Assembly (NCBI GenBank): GCA_010909165.1
Contig: MU008179.1
Coordinates: 620,001 to 684,000 of the forward strand
Source: Anthoceros angustus
Taxonomy: Eukaryota > Streptophyta > Anthocerotopsida > Anthocerotales > Anthocerotaceae
DNA: 64,000 bases
Direction of reading: 5' to 3'
Shown: positions 33,169 through 44,190 of the stretch, one piece after another
Layout: every line of letters starts with the position of its first letter
Numbering within the stretch: the first letter of the stretch is position 1
Made by a program: the position numbers and the translations under genes
Notes under the pieces: generated by a model
Told to the model about the DNA's origin: nothing
The model's database searches: none
The model's input: only the letters and a program-made list of their open reading frames with translations

Positions 33169-34416
33169 ATGGAATCTGCAGACGAAAGATCTGGCTCAGT
33201 CAGGATTTGCGGCAGAAGGAACTGTCACCGAGGCAGCCGGGGCAAGGGGCTTGCCAGCTCTAGCAGATCCGGCGAACCTGAGAGGTCTGAAGGAACTCAA
33301 ACAAACGGAGAGCAGGAAATCCAGGGATGTCGAAAGCGGCGCAGACTGACTAAACTACAGTACGCTTCGGAACACATTGGATCAGACTATAGCGAAATCC
33401 CACAGGAAGTGGTAGAGCCAGTGCCAGGGGAGTCAGACGACGAAGACGCTCCAGGCGAGGGGGACAATGAAGCTTCCCGAAGGCAGCGCAGATCCTCCTC
33501 CCCTGCGCAGCGTCCCAGTCCACAGTCCTCCCAAGCCGCTGCTGTGCACGCTGCCACTTCCTGCTCAGCCAATTCATCGGGCAACAAGCAGGCCCTAGAA
33601 CCCGCCGATTTCAGCAAGCTTGTACAAAATGCGGGCAGCAAACAAGGCAAGGACGGATCCGGCCGGCGCGGCCGGAGGAGCATGAAGGTTGCCGCCGCAA
33701 GGGCAATCGCTCGCAAGAGGAAACGGAACCGCCGGCGCCGACGCCGGAATCCGGGCCGGCATCTCGCCTGGGTCCAGACCCGGGCAGCGGAACGAGGCCG
33801 TCTCCGACGACTGCTCCGGCGACGGAAACGGCGACACAACAGACGGAGGCGACGACGGCGGCGGTCGTTGTCGCCGTCCGGCTACCGGTCGCGATCTCCG
33901 TCGAGGTCTCGCTCCCGGTCGCCGCACAATAGCCTGGAGTCCCCTCGGAGCACCAAGGACGCCCTGGCGCTGGCCTGTAACTGGGACGCGGCATGGGCCA
34001 GCTGCTCTGCCGCGGCGGCTACCGCGTCCTCTGGTCGCACAACCACAACCGCCAGTAGCGGCTCATCAGACACCGACTCCTCCAGTGCTAGTTGGCTCAA
34101 GCCTGCGATCAAACGCAAAAACAGACACAAACAGCACCGCAACAAAAAACATAAGAACAAACCTTCTCAGCAAATCGACATCGAGGACTTATTGATCGAC
34201 ACTCAATCCTTGAAGCCTCGTCTTATGTTCACCAGATTTGATCTCAGACCCCGTTCTCTTGTTAAAGGTAATGCTCCATTTGTTGCCCAGCCGATGCCAG
34301 TAGGATGTTATGTTATCATACTTTCAAGTGCTTCACTTTTGTGGAAAAATATCACCCATTCCAATCTTGTTGCCCTTGATTCCAATTGGCTTGCTTCCAT
34401 ATTGTTCAACAGCTAA
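33169..34416 (+). CDS. Hypothetical Arg/Ser-rich basic protein
   Basis: ATG at 33169 opens a 415-codon reading. Alternatively, the coding exon ends at 34267, where a GTTAAAG|GTAATG donor follows a still protein-like segment (DIEDLLIDTQSLKPRLMF). It has a nuclear-type basic run (KRRRLTKLQ), an acidic patch (GESDDEDAPGEGD), a very Arg-rich middle and an RS tract (RSPSRSRSRSP), then Ser/Thr-rich and Lys-rich tails. This resembles SR-type splicing or chromatin-associated proteins, but there is no RRM. I cannot assign a family. It is a sharp GC-rich island against AT-rich flanks. Because GC-rich DNA is open in several frames, the reading could be fortuitous. Confidence 0.45.
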   Translation: MESADERSGSVRICGRRNCHRGSRGKGLASSSRSGEPERSEGTQTNGEQEIQGCRKRRRLTKLQYASEHIGSDYSEIPQEVVEPVPGESDDEDAPGEGDNEASRRQRRSSSPAQRPSPQSSQAAAVHAATSCSANSSGNKQALEPADFSKLVQNAGSKQGKDGSGRRGRRSMKVAAARAIARKRKRNRRRRRRNPGRHLAWVQTRAAERGRLRRLLRRRKRRHNRRRRRRRRSLSPSGYRSRSPSRSRSRSPHNSLESPRSTKDALALACNWDAAWASCSAAAATASSGRTTTTASSGSSDTDSSSASWLKPAIKRKNRHKQHRNKKHKNKPSQQIDIEDLLIDTQSLKPRLMFTRFDLRPRSLVKGNAPFVAQPMPVGCYVIILSSASLLWKNITHSNLVALDSNWLASILFNS

Positions 34417-34897
34417 TTCCAATGCAAGACCTGTGATTTATACTAGAAGAAGAGTTGCACTAGATATTGGATTGATGTTAATCAATGAGCTCCTCAACCT
34501 TATTTGGTACTCATATAATCCAAGCTCAAAATCATTAGTGGTATGTATGTCTTTCCAATTGGGTTTCAACTGATGGAATGCAAGGAAAAATCAAGCACAT
34601 AATCATACTCGTAGAAATTAAATACATGAAAAAATACTCAATCACGTACATTATCTTTTCTACATCATAAAAATTTTCCCATATTAGATGCGCCTCTATT
34701 TCCTTACAGAATTTGATGTGAAATTGAAAGTGTATATTTTTGCATGTTGATACCCATACTTACATGATGTTACACATTAGCTAGTACAATGTTTAAGTCA
34801 TCACCTCTTTTGTTATATCATGATAGGTCTTGATTTACCTCTAACACTTGGATGAAATTACAAGGAAGGACACACTAGCTACAAATGGAGGTGGAAA

Positions 34898-36332
34898 ATG
34901 GAACAGAACCTTGAATTTAGTGACGTTATGAAAAGGGCAGCTAAACACAGGCCATCAGAATTTGAGGTTCTACCCAAAGTATTACAAGATGCTATTGAAT
35001 TATGTGCAGCAGCTGACAGTGTAAAGCTCAACCTTAACTACACAATGTCAACATCTGTAAAGCTCAACCTTAACTACACAATGTCAACATCTTACTACAT
35101 AATATCAACATCTTACTACGCTGCTATGTATAATACTTTGAAAAACATTGTCTGTCATGGCATGCAATATCCATATGCATATTTCACTCAAAAATTGTGT
35201 TAGATGATTTCTTCGTATTTTGAAAAACATATTTTCAGGCAAAGGTTTTTATTAGCTACATGAATTCTAACTATGCCAAATTATACGGACGTTACATATT
35301 GTGCCAATATCAATATGCATATTTCACTCAAAAATTGTATTAGATGATTTCTTCTCATTTTGAAAAACATATGTTCAGGCAAAGGTTTTTATTAGTTGCG
35401 TGAATTCTAACCATGCCAAATTATACTGATGCTACATATTGTGCCAATATTTTTGTCAGGCAGATATGCAATACAAGAAACCATATGGTTCATTATAATC
35501 ATGATGCTATGGAAGAAGTACTTGAAAATATAGATGCTTTTATCCATGAAAACCTTATAGCTTGTTTAGCTATAACAGAGAATGACAGCCCTAAAGTCAA
35601 GCATGTATTGCAGCTCATGCAATATTTCATGTTTTCAGCTCATACACTAGTGAACATATTGCTGGATAAAAGAATTTACTTGAAGCTAGTGGAGCAAATG
35701 TTGCTCTACTTTGCTTATGCTGCTGGACTTGTGACTGCTCGACTAGAGTGGGCTGAAGCAATCAAAGATCAATCTTTTATAGATAACAAGGCTGCTAAAA
35801 AAATTATTCAAGAGCTCTTACACCATATAAAAAATGGTAGGAAAGGAAAATTTTTTCCAGCTCAACTGACAAGGCCATCACGTTTTGAAGAGACAATTCC
35901 ACAAAATGTAATTAATGGAGGAGAAATCTCTCTCGCTAAATATTTAGATGAGCGAATGTTTTTTGTGAAGGCTACTGTAGGACGTAAGTATTCAAACTCA
36001 TAGATAATTTTATTTTTGAAATTTATTTGAACCCTCACTAAATCTTCGATGTGATATAATTTACAGCCTCCACAATAGCTGCAGTTTGCCATGACATTTC
36101 TGATACAATGAGGCGATTTGAACGCTACCAAGACATAGAAATTATTACAGACAAAGTTCTTGGACAGTGCGAGCTTTTTTACACAGTTGCTTCATGTGCA
36201 GCCGTTATTAGCTCCATGTTAAATATGTCGTTGAAAAGGTTTAACAAAATGAAAAAAGAATATAATAAAGAATTACATTCAAGATTCACCAAGAAGAAAA
36301 GACCTAGAAAATCACATCTTTGGTTGGATTGA
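34898..36332 (+). CDS. Orphan three-exon protein of unknown function
   Basis: Exons 34898-35020, 35464-35983 and 36067-36332 join in phases 0 and 1 through GTAAAG...GGCAG and GTAAGT...TTACAG to give 302 residues. That the phases close across three exons in AT-rich DNA argues for a real gene. No domain is recognised. The protein is mostly helical (e.g. HNDAMEEVLENI-like and QLMQYFMFSAHTLVNILLD stretches), has a possible membrane or hydrophobic helix near its middle and ends in a basic tail (FTKKKRPRKSH). No signal peptide. Intron 1 carries two tandem duplications. It may be lineage-specific or derived from a mobile element. Confidence 0.6.
35020..35455. repeat. Two tandem duplications inside intron 1 of the orphan gene
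   Basis: gtaaagctcaaccttaactacacaatgtcaacatct (36 bp, including the donor GT) is repeated directly at 35021 and 35057. A ~140-bp unit (atatgcatatttcactcaaaaattgt start) occurs at about 35173 and 35313 and ends just before the acceptor. Confidence 0.9.
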
Positions 36333-37299
36333 CCATGGAACAAATTTCAAGTATGTCACATTGAGAACAATGAGTTGGTTTCAATTTGATTGGATTATAA
36401 AACAACCAATTGAGGGATGATATAAATTCAAAATATTTGTTGTACCATACTTTTGAGTTTACTATAGCTTCGTAACCCAATAATAAGAATGAATCTTACA
36501 ATGTAAACATATGAAATTATGAATTTTGTACTATTACCAGTACAGTATACTTAGTCTCTTCAGTTGCCAAGGTTACATTTAAAGCAAGCAATCATAGCCA
36601 TTGCTCCGACATTTGAACTTTCACAAGCTCATCAGTTTGAAGATTAGATTAAAAAGAAAAAGAACTACTATATGGACGTATGACGCTTTACATGTAAGCA
36701 TTCTTTGTAAAACATGATCTTGTTGATCCATTTATCTAACAATTTTTTCCTGCCCAATTTGGACCTTTTTACATACAAACGTATTTTGAATTAGATAATC
36801 CAATTTTTTTTGCTACCATTAAATATGTATGGACCATAGAACTTTCTCTAAAATTTAAAATTTCTCTAAACTTTATAGTATTATGTATTATATACATAAC
36901 TTGATTTTGATAGAGTTTCACATAAGACAATGTTTGGAAGTTTCAACATTGCTAAAATGAACATATCCCTTAAAAAGAAGATGGAAAAAATAAATTATTT
37001 AATAAAATTTTATGAAACTTTCTAACCTAAGTTAATCTATAAATTTGTGTTGAATTTGTTTTTACTTTTTCCCCATTAGATTAAAAATACCTCAAAAGTA
37101 GCGATAATAAGATACACATACCTTTTGAAGTGACACGACACTTCATTTGGCGGACTGTACAAAATGACCATGTATTGGAGTTGGATCTCATCCTCTTGCA
37201 TGTACTTACCACTTCATGTTTATTGTTTTATCATTCTTTTGATTCTTCAAGTTTCTTGGGCTTCAGAAGTTTTTGTTACTTGTTATTAATTATCTGTGT
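36333..37299. other. AT-rich intergenic DNA
   Basis: Nothing coding is supported. Low-complexity A/T runs only. Confidence 0.5.
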
Positions 37300-37915
37300 T
37301 AAATTATCTAACTCCCATTGATTTTTAATCCACTTGAGTTTGATTCTCTCTCTGTTTACATAATCTTTCTTGCAAAAGTAGTACTCAAATCTAAAATTTC
37401 ATCAAAATTGTGTACTAAGACCATATATGTTATCTTACATTATCTAACTGTTATTGATTTTTAACCAATACCACATCGACTTTTGGTTCTTTTTGTGTTT
37501 GCATGATCTCCTTACCAAAAATCTCTTTGTGTTTGCATGATCTCCTTACAAAGGTCATAGACAAATCTAGAATTTCATCAATATTGTGTACTAAGACCAT
37601 ATACATTATAGGTCTCACATTATCTAACTCTTATTGATTTTTAACCAATACCACATTAAGTTTGGCTCTCTTTATGTTTGCATGATCTTCCTTGCAAAGG
37701 TCGTACTCAAATTTATAATTTCATCAATAGTGTGTACTAAGACCATATACATTATAGGTCTCAAAGTCTCTAATTTTTATTGATCTTTAACCAATACCAC
37801 AATAAGTTTGGCTCTATTTGTGTTTGCATGATCTCCCTTGCAAAAGTCTTAATCGAATCTAAATTTCATCAATATTCTGTACTAAGACCATATACATTAT
37901 AGGTCTCACACCATG
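37300..37915. repeat. Satellite-like array, ~146-bp unit, about four copies
   Basis: tgtactaagaccatata occurs at about 37412, 37588, 37734 and 37879; ttattgatttttaaccaataccaca and tttgcatgatct.cttgcaaa recur in the same order. Spacings are about 176, 146 and 145 bp; the larger one contains an extra internal duplication of tctttgtgtttgcatgatctcctta near 37490-37545. Confidence 0.88.
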
Positions 37916-38865
37916 AAGGGAAGATTAGTTTTTAGAACACTTCTTTCATTACTTATTATAGCACTATCGTCACCAGCTTTTAATTTATCTCCTGAGCTTT
38001 CCCTAATCTTGCGTCTCTTGCAAATCTTTGATTTTCTATTCTCAGGAAGTTTATGGTAATCCCTAACCAATTAAAGATACAAACTGATATACGGCCCAGG
38101 AAACTATCCTTTCTATTGCCAAAGAGAAATCGTAGTAATATAATGGTAAAAGATACATAACATCATGTATAATGCAGTGCCAATGCTAGAAGATGCAAAA
38201 GATTTAGTTGCTATCCTAATCTAGTACATTCCATGACATGATCAACTTTGTAGCTTAAACCTGATATCTAATTTGTTATCCCAAAAAGAATCATAGATAC
38301 ATAATATGAAAATTATGCCTTGTACCTTGTAGTATTGTACATGTTGTGATTTCATGGATCGAAATCCTCATGTAGAACACCATACTTATTGTTAGCTTAA
38401 GTATGAATTCTTTTTGGTATAAACCTTGCATTATGATCTTTTCTATGCAACCTGCATTATGAATATTTCTTCACAGCATTCATGAAATTATAATTCAATT
38501 GCAATACAATCCTCAAAAGAGTGGCAAAATTAATTTTCTTGGGAAAAATTAATATACATTATTTGCTTTCAAAGTAGATTATACACTTGAGTCCTCTTGC
38601 TATGCCTTCAAATGATATTGGTTTGAGCGTCTTAATGTGTTTGATTTTTGTGATACATAAATTTTGAGAAATAATTTTGTTGATATCATAAAATATACTA
38701 TGATATCGTGTCATTGTATTGTGACTATAGTTCATGAAGGTATCTCAAATTCAATATGTGATTAATATGTGCCTAAAACATACCTGACTAAACTAAAATT
38801 ATACGATGACTTTGGTGCAGTGATTTCAAAATTTAGTATCATTGTGAATTGCTCACTTTGTTAGT
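37916..38865. other. AT-rich intergenic DNA between two arrays
   Basis: No gene or clear repeat recognised. Confidence 0.45.
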
Positions 38866-39740
38866 AATGAAGAGAATATTAAGTTGAAGGTGTAGGGATG
38901 AAAGAAAAATTGATAGCTACAAAGACATTATAGAAGATGAGATGAGACATCACAATGCCTTGGATGGATGTACTATTAATATAACTTTCAGAATCTTCCT
39001 TGAGTTGAAGGTATAGGGATCAAAGAAATATTGATCCCTACAAATACATTGTAGAAGACGACAATGGACAACACAATACCTTGAATGGATGTACAATCAA
39101 TATAACATCAAGAATGTTGGTTGAGTTGAAGGTAAATAGATGAAAGAAATATTGATCCTACAAATACATTGTAGGAGACGACACTGGACAACACAATACC
39201 TTAGATGAATGTACAATCTATAGAACATTGAGAATCTTCCTTGAGTTGAAGGTATAGGGTTGAAAGAAATATTGGTGGCTATACATACATTGTAAGAGAC
39301 GACAAGGGACAAGACAATACCTGGGATGGATGTACAATCAATTTAACATTGAGAATCTTCCTTGAGTTGAGCTGTAGCAATGAAAGGAATATTGATGCTA
39401 CAAATACATAATTTGTAGAAGATGATAGGGGACAACACAATACCTACCTTGGATGATGTACAATCAATAAAACATTGAGAATCTTCCTTGAGTTGAAGGT
39501 ATAGATGAAAGAAATATTGATAGCTACATATACATTGCATAAGACCATATGGGACAAGACAATACCTTAGATGGATGTACAATCAATAAAACATTGAGAA
39601 TCTTCTTTGAGTTGAAGGTATAGGGATGAAAGAAATATTGATCGCTACAAATATATTGTAGAAGGTGAGAGGAGATATAATGCATACCTTCAAAGGATGT
39701 ACAATCAACATAATATTAAGGACTTTCCTTCAACACAAAC
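38866..39740. repeat. Satellite-like array, ~120-bp unit, about seven copies
   Basis: The phase point gaatcttccttgagttgaagg recurs at 38991, 39112, 39232, 39353, 39479, 39598 and, diverged, 39721 (spacings 119-126 bp). Each unit also holds gaaatattgat..ctacaaatacattgtagaaga and caatacctt.gatggatgtacaatca. The spacing is shorter than a nucleosome repeat. Confidence 0.95.
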
Positions 39741-40984
39741 TTTGGGAGAAGAATGTTGGATGATTACTATTATCCCAATTCAGTTCATAAAAATATTGTT
39801 ATTATCTCAAAATTCTAGGCAAGGGAAAACATATGCATGTAAGCTTATGTTTACTAGCCCTACCATAACACCAATGCATATCATTGGATAGGATTCTTGT
39901 TTCAAGCAAAGTGAGAACTTTCACCCAACCTTTACTTATAAGGACAGGAGAGCTACATTCGCCTTCTTGTGATGTATAATAGTTTTGAGTTTACCTCCTT
40001 GTCTTGGTATTTGAATGTTTCTTGTTGATGAAATGCCAAATGTTCACTCTATCACTAAATTTATGACATACATATGAGAGCCTTTAACATGATCAAATTT
40101 CATTGTTATGAAGTTTTGAGCGAGATATACATAAACCAAAGGTACAACATGCACAAAGCAGATTATAACTTATAACTAAGAAAAAAAATATGTTTCTTAA
40201 CCATAGGGAATTTTTCGAATCCATAACAAACAAAAGTATTTCATAGTCTGCTTCAAGGCAAACACGAAATAACTTCTTACATAATTTTTATGGAAAGTAA
40301 AATATGATTACAGTTTATCTAGTTAAACAGATGATCTATGAAGACGAGGATATATGGATGTTTAATTTCCACATAGCAAATCATTTTTTCCATGATTATT
40401 TCATTAGCACCATTTCTTAAAAGAAAAGGAAACCTTAAATTTAACTTCCACAAACCAAATTATTTCTTTCATGACTACTTCTGCACCAGGGATTTAAAGG
40501 AAAGAGAAACCTCAACTGGTAGCCATTAATTAGATGTAATGTACTTTATTCTTTTTACTTAATTTACTTTAAAATACCTATAACCTTTATGCATCAATTT
40601 GATTAAGTTTTGGTTTTACCTTAAAAGGAGCACATTTTTGCTGCATCTTAAAATTCTTAGAAATCATAAAAATATTATAAACAAATCAATCAGAATAGTT
40701 AAACAATAAAATTATATCAAAATAAATATATGAAGAATAATTTAAAATTGGTTAGTAATCTATAAAAAATATTTAAAACAAATACCTGGTGTCTCAACTC
40801 AAGGCGTGTTGGGTGCGATTCGAAAAGTTTTCCCACACTTCTTGCTTACGGAAAGAATGCATACATAGGAAATTTTGAAGGAAGGAGGAAAGCATTGTGA
40901 CCGAAAGAGAAGCAAGGAAAAGCAGCACATATGCATGATATTATTTTTCATATTAGGTGAAGGCGAAGGGGAGGAAGGTGGGTA
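39741..40984. other. AT-rich intergenic DNA
   Basis: No gene recognised. It ends at the 3' side of the Cys-rich gene. Confidence 0.45.
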
Positions 40985-42547
40985 CTACAAGACAAACTCC
41001 AGGAAAAATCCGTCAGGGTTACTGGGGTCGGTGCTCTTAATCTCAATGTAGTGATACTTGGGTTTGCGCTTGTGCTGCCTGGGGCGGAAGAGGTGTGCTC
41101 TGAGGTAAGGAGAGCCCTTGAGATCGGAGAAGATGGCTTGGCACAGAGCCTTGGGGGACTTGACGTAGCCTACAAGCTGGTTGTGGGGGCCGTGCACATT
41201 GAGCTTCAGCTCTTTCAACTGCGAAATAGCGCAGTCCAGACCGGTGCTGTTGCCGGCATTGGCATTGGCATTGGCAATGCAGGTCTCCCCGTCCTGCCCG
41301 CCGGCCCTAGACCTGCTGGGCGTGTTGTACCCGCTACAGCTGCTGCGACACATTCTGTCCCTACCCGACACGCTCTCACTCTCGCACCAGAGGGAGAGGG
41401 AGCGGGAACTGCTGGACCGGGAGGTGGAGGAGGAGGTGAGGAGCGGGCAGGAGGGAGGAGGAGGAGGCGGCCTGGCGCAGGTGTCGGGAGTCTGCACGTT
41501 GTACCTGCAGGCAGGGGAGCTGAGGGTGTGGCGCTCGGAAGCGGGCAGTGCTGGGCAGTTGAGCCTGCAGACGAGCTGCGACATGGAGACCTTGATCTGG
41601 TTGAGCGCGGCCAGGAGGGCCGTCGCCCGGAGAGAGCAGGAGGGCGGGTTGTCGGACACCTTGGCGATCACCTGATTGAGCAGGCACAGGATGTGCCCCG
41701 CGACCTGACTCCGGCGCGACTCGGAGGTGTTGGGTGAGGTGAGGGATCTGACCTTGCTCACCAGCTCGCGGAGCTTGGATGTTACCGGGCCCGAGAGGTC
41801 GGACTGGGCCAGGTCCAGGAGCTGAGTCACGTCCGCCTCCACCTGCGCCAGGAAGCACTCCGTGTCCCCGGACCCGGGCTGGTGATCGTAGGTGAGCTGG
41901 GCGGCCGAGGCCGGGTTGCGGAGCCGGTTTAGGATCTTCTCCACCTCCGGGAGGATGAGCTCCGTGATGTGCACCTTCTCGCAGCGCGGGGTGCGGCCGC
42001 AGCTGGTGTCCATGTAGTGCGACAGGATCTCCTCCACCAGCTTCACCTTGAGGCAGTTGCCCAGGGCGTCGGTCACCGGCCCGTTGTTGCATTTCAGCGC
42101 GTTGAGCAGGCCCAGCAGGATGGCCAGCTCCACGCACGACACCTGGGAGTCGTGCTTGGAGTTCTTGAGGATCGGGGACGCCCACTGGCAGGACGCGTTC
42201 TTGTTGATGGCGCTCAGCTGGCACAGCAGCTTGGTGAGGTGCGGGGAGAGGAGGTTGTCCACCGCCGCCCCGGGGCATATCTCCGCCCGCACCTTCTGGC
42301 ACCCGATCCGCTTCCGGCACTCGCTGCCGTTGAGCGTGTTGAAGTTGGCCGGGAACTTCTTGCCGTTCAGCTCCCGGATCACGCTGGCCGTCAGGTCATT
42401 GTTGAGCAGGTACACTTTGCCCTGGGTCACGCAGGGCGTGATCACGTTGGGAGCCTGGATCTTGTGGCAGTAGTACGGCACTTCCCGCTCGTACAATGTG
42501 TTCACTAGGTTGCAGTGGAGATTCTTGTCTGCATTGGGGCACTTCAT
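40985..42547 (-). CDS. Cys-rich protein of unknown function
   Basis: 520 residues from the ATG at 42547; the same frame is open upstream to about 42619 and a 5' exon is possible. The N-terminal two thirds hold many regularly spaced Cys (CPNADKNLHC, SECRKRIGCQK, CEKVHI, CRLNCPALP) suggesting disulfides and secretion, yet there is no signal peptide at this ATG. That favours a missing upstream exon. Then follow a Pro6 tract, a Ser/Arg-rich linker (SSSTSRSSSSRSLSLWC), an Asn-Ala repeat (ANANANAG) and a C-terminal ~90-residue conserved-looking block (LKLNVHGPHNQLVGYVKSP ... HYIEIKSTDP). I do not recognise the family. The gene is strongly GC-rich between AT-rich flanks. The antisense open frames are shadows. 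Confidence 0.68.
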   Translation of the reverse strand: MKCPNADKNLHCNLVNTLYEREVPYYCHKIQAPNVITPCVTQGKVYLLNNDLTASVIRELNGKKFPANFNTLNGSECRKRIGCQKVRAEICPGAAVDNLLSPHLTKLLCQLSAINKNASCQWASPILKNSKHDSQVSCVELAILLGLLNALKCNNGPVTDALGNCLKVKLVEEILSHYMDTSCGRTPRCEKVHITELILPEVEKILNRLRNPASAAQLTYDHQPGSGDTECFLAQVEADVTQLLDLAQSDLSGPVTSKLRELVSKVRSLTSPNTSESRRSQVAGHILCLLNQVIAKVSDNPPSCSLRATALLAALNQIKVSMSQLVCRLNCPALPASERHTLSSPACRYNVQTPDTCARPPPPPPSCPLLTSSSTSRSSSSRSLSLWCESESVSGRDRMCRSSCSGYNTPSRSRAGGQDGETCIANANANAGNSTGLDCAISQLKELKLNVHGPHNQLVGYVKSPKALCQAIFSDLKGSPYLRAHLFRPRQHKRKPKYHYIEIKSTDPSNPDGFFLEFVL

Positions 42548-42619
42548 TCCAGATGCGTGCGTGCCCTCGCCACTACGTAGTCCTTGAAAGAATATCCTTG
42601 TCCAAGCCACAAGTCGCAC

Positions 42620-43590
42620 AAGTGCAACCCTCCAATGCTATCCTATTAGGACCTAGACCTGAACTCCCAAGCATTCAGGATGCAATGTAATCTGACTCAT
42701 CTCCCCAGCCACTATTGATGCTGAAGCCACTCTGTCTGGCTTCCAGACTCACGAGAGAATCCGCATTGTGGCCGGGGATCCGCAGACAATTAGCGCTTCT
42801 CAAGTATCAAATTGACAGGCTATCCGCACATGGAAGAGCAGAAACGGCAAAATCGAGATCAAAATGGTTCACTACATAACACATCCTTGTTAACACGAGA
42901 CTAAAATAGGAAAGCCAGAATTCTATCCTACAAGCCTAGTAGCCTCTAGCAAGAGATCAAAGTCTCCCGATTCCGCAGAGGCTCTGCCCAGCCTTGCTGC
43001 TGCGCTCCTGCGCGAAGCACAGGCACAGAGGGAAGACGCTGACGGTTGGAGAGTGGAAGTAACCGTCCTTTCCATCCCGATCGCGCGACCCGTAACTACC
43101 CCAACTGCCGCCACGTACGCCGTACCGGTGTGGTCCAGGCGCTCCAGGAACCAACCGTATAGCATGTCTGGAGCTACTTTTCTGGTCTAATCTGTTCCGT
43201 CCCGTTCCGTCGAGCACATGGTGTTTAATGTTTTTCCTTGTTGGTGAATTGTTCCATCGTTTTGATGCGCTGGCAATGGAGGAAAGGTGCTGCCCCGTGT
43301 AGGCTTGTGGCTTTACAATTTATCTATTTTACATCTATATTATCATCAAAAATTATGTTGTAATTACTGGATCCCTAGTAAGAGTCAGAAAGGGTTTTTT
43401 TATTATACTTAAATTACACCAAATTATAATTTTATATTTATAGATTTAGTAAAATTACATGATATATTTAATTTATATGACATACATAATATACATAATG
43501 TACGTAATATATATGTAAAATAATTTTAAAATTCTAAGATTTCAAGTAAAAAATATAATTCTGGAGTATAGTATACTAATATACTAGTAT
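42620..43590. other. Intergenic stretch
   Basis: The first ~700 bp have ordinary composition without gene-like readings; from 43330 the DNA is AT-rich and belongs to the hAT element tail. Confidence 0.45.
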
Positions 43591-44190
43591 ATTAATATAT
43601 AATTTGTATGTAAAATATTATAATTTCAAGTAAACATGCATAAAAATAAACTTATATGCTCCAAATGGAGGTATATTCTCTTTCTTCATTGTTTCCACTC
43701 TCCTCCAGATTCGCAGACATCCAATCCTGCCAATCTGTTGCTTCAATAATAGCATTGTGCCGTTTTAACATTCTACTATTATAGTAGACAAAAACAAGTG
43801 TTGTTTCAATAATAGCATTGTGCCGTTTTAACATTCTACTATTATAGTAGACAAAAACAAGCTTACTAACTCTGTCGACCATAGTTCTTGCTCCATTATC
43901 ATGCCAAACATGTTTCCATGCGCTCCGGTTTCTTTCCCCTCTTGTTGTAGTTGGAGGAATGGTCAACAACTTCGCTGCTACATCTGCAAGTTGTGCATAT
44001 TCCTCTCCATATGCTTCCCAACATTCCAAACTATAATACATCAACCCTTCTTGGAAATGCATCTCCTCATCAAATGCATAACTTACATGCATTCCACAAT
44101 CTGCCAGAAATTATATTTTTATCGTAAGATGTAACTATAAAATACTATTTTACCTTATAATGGTAATTACCACCGTAATTAGTACGGTGT
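43400..44190 (-). mobile_element. hAT element fragment (dimerisation domain and 3' tail)
   Basis: Minus-strand reading 44098-43652 gives about 147 residues with the hAT C-terminal dimerisation signature: CWEAYGEEYAQLADVAAKLL, then IPPTT..GERN.SAWKHV and MVDRVSKLVFVYYNSRML. A 63-bp in-frame tandem duplication repeats LVFVYYNSRMLKRHNAIIE. No BED finger or catalytic core is present, so it is a truncated, non-autonomous piece. The AT-rich 3' tail down to about 43400 is shared with 30330-30470 in inverted orientation. Confidence 0.8.

Noticed and set aside
41376-42320. 314-codon reading on the minus strand within the Cys-rich gene
   Set aside because: It lies in another frame of the GC-rich 520-residue gene and is a Pro/Gly/Ala/Arg-rich shadow.
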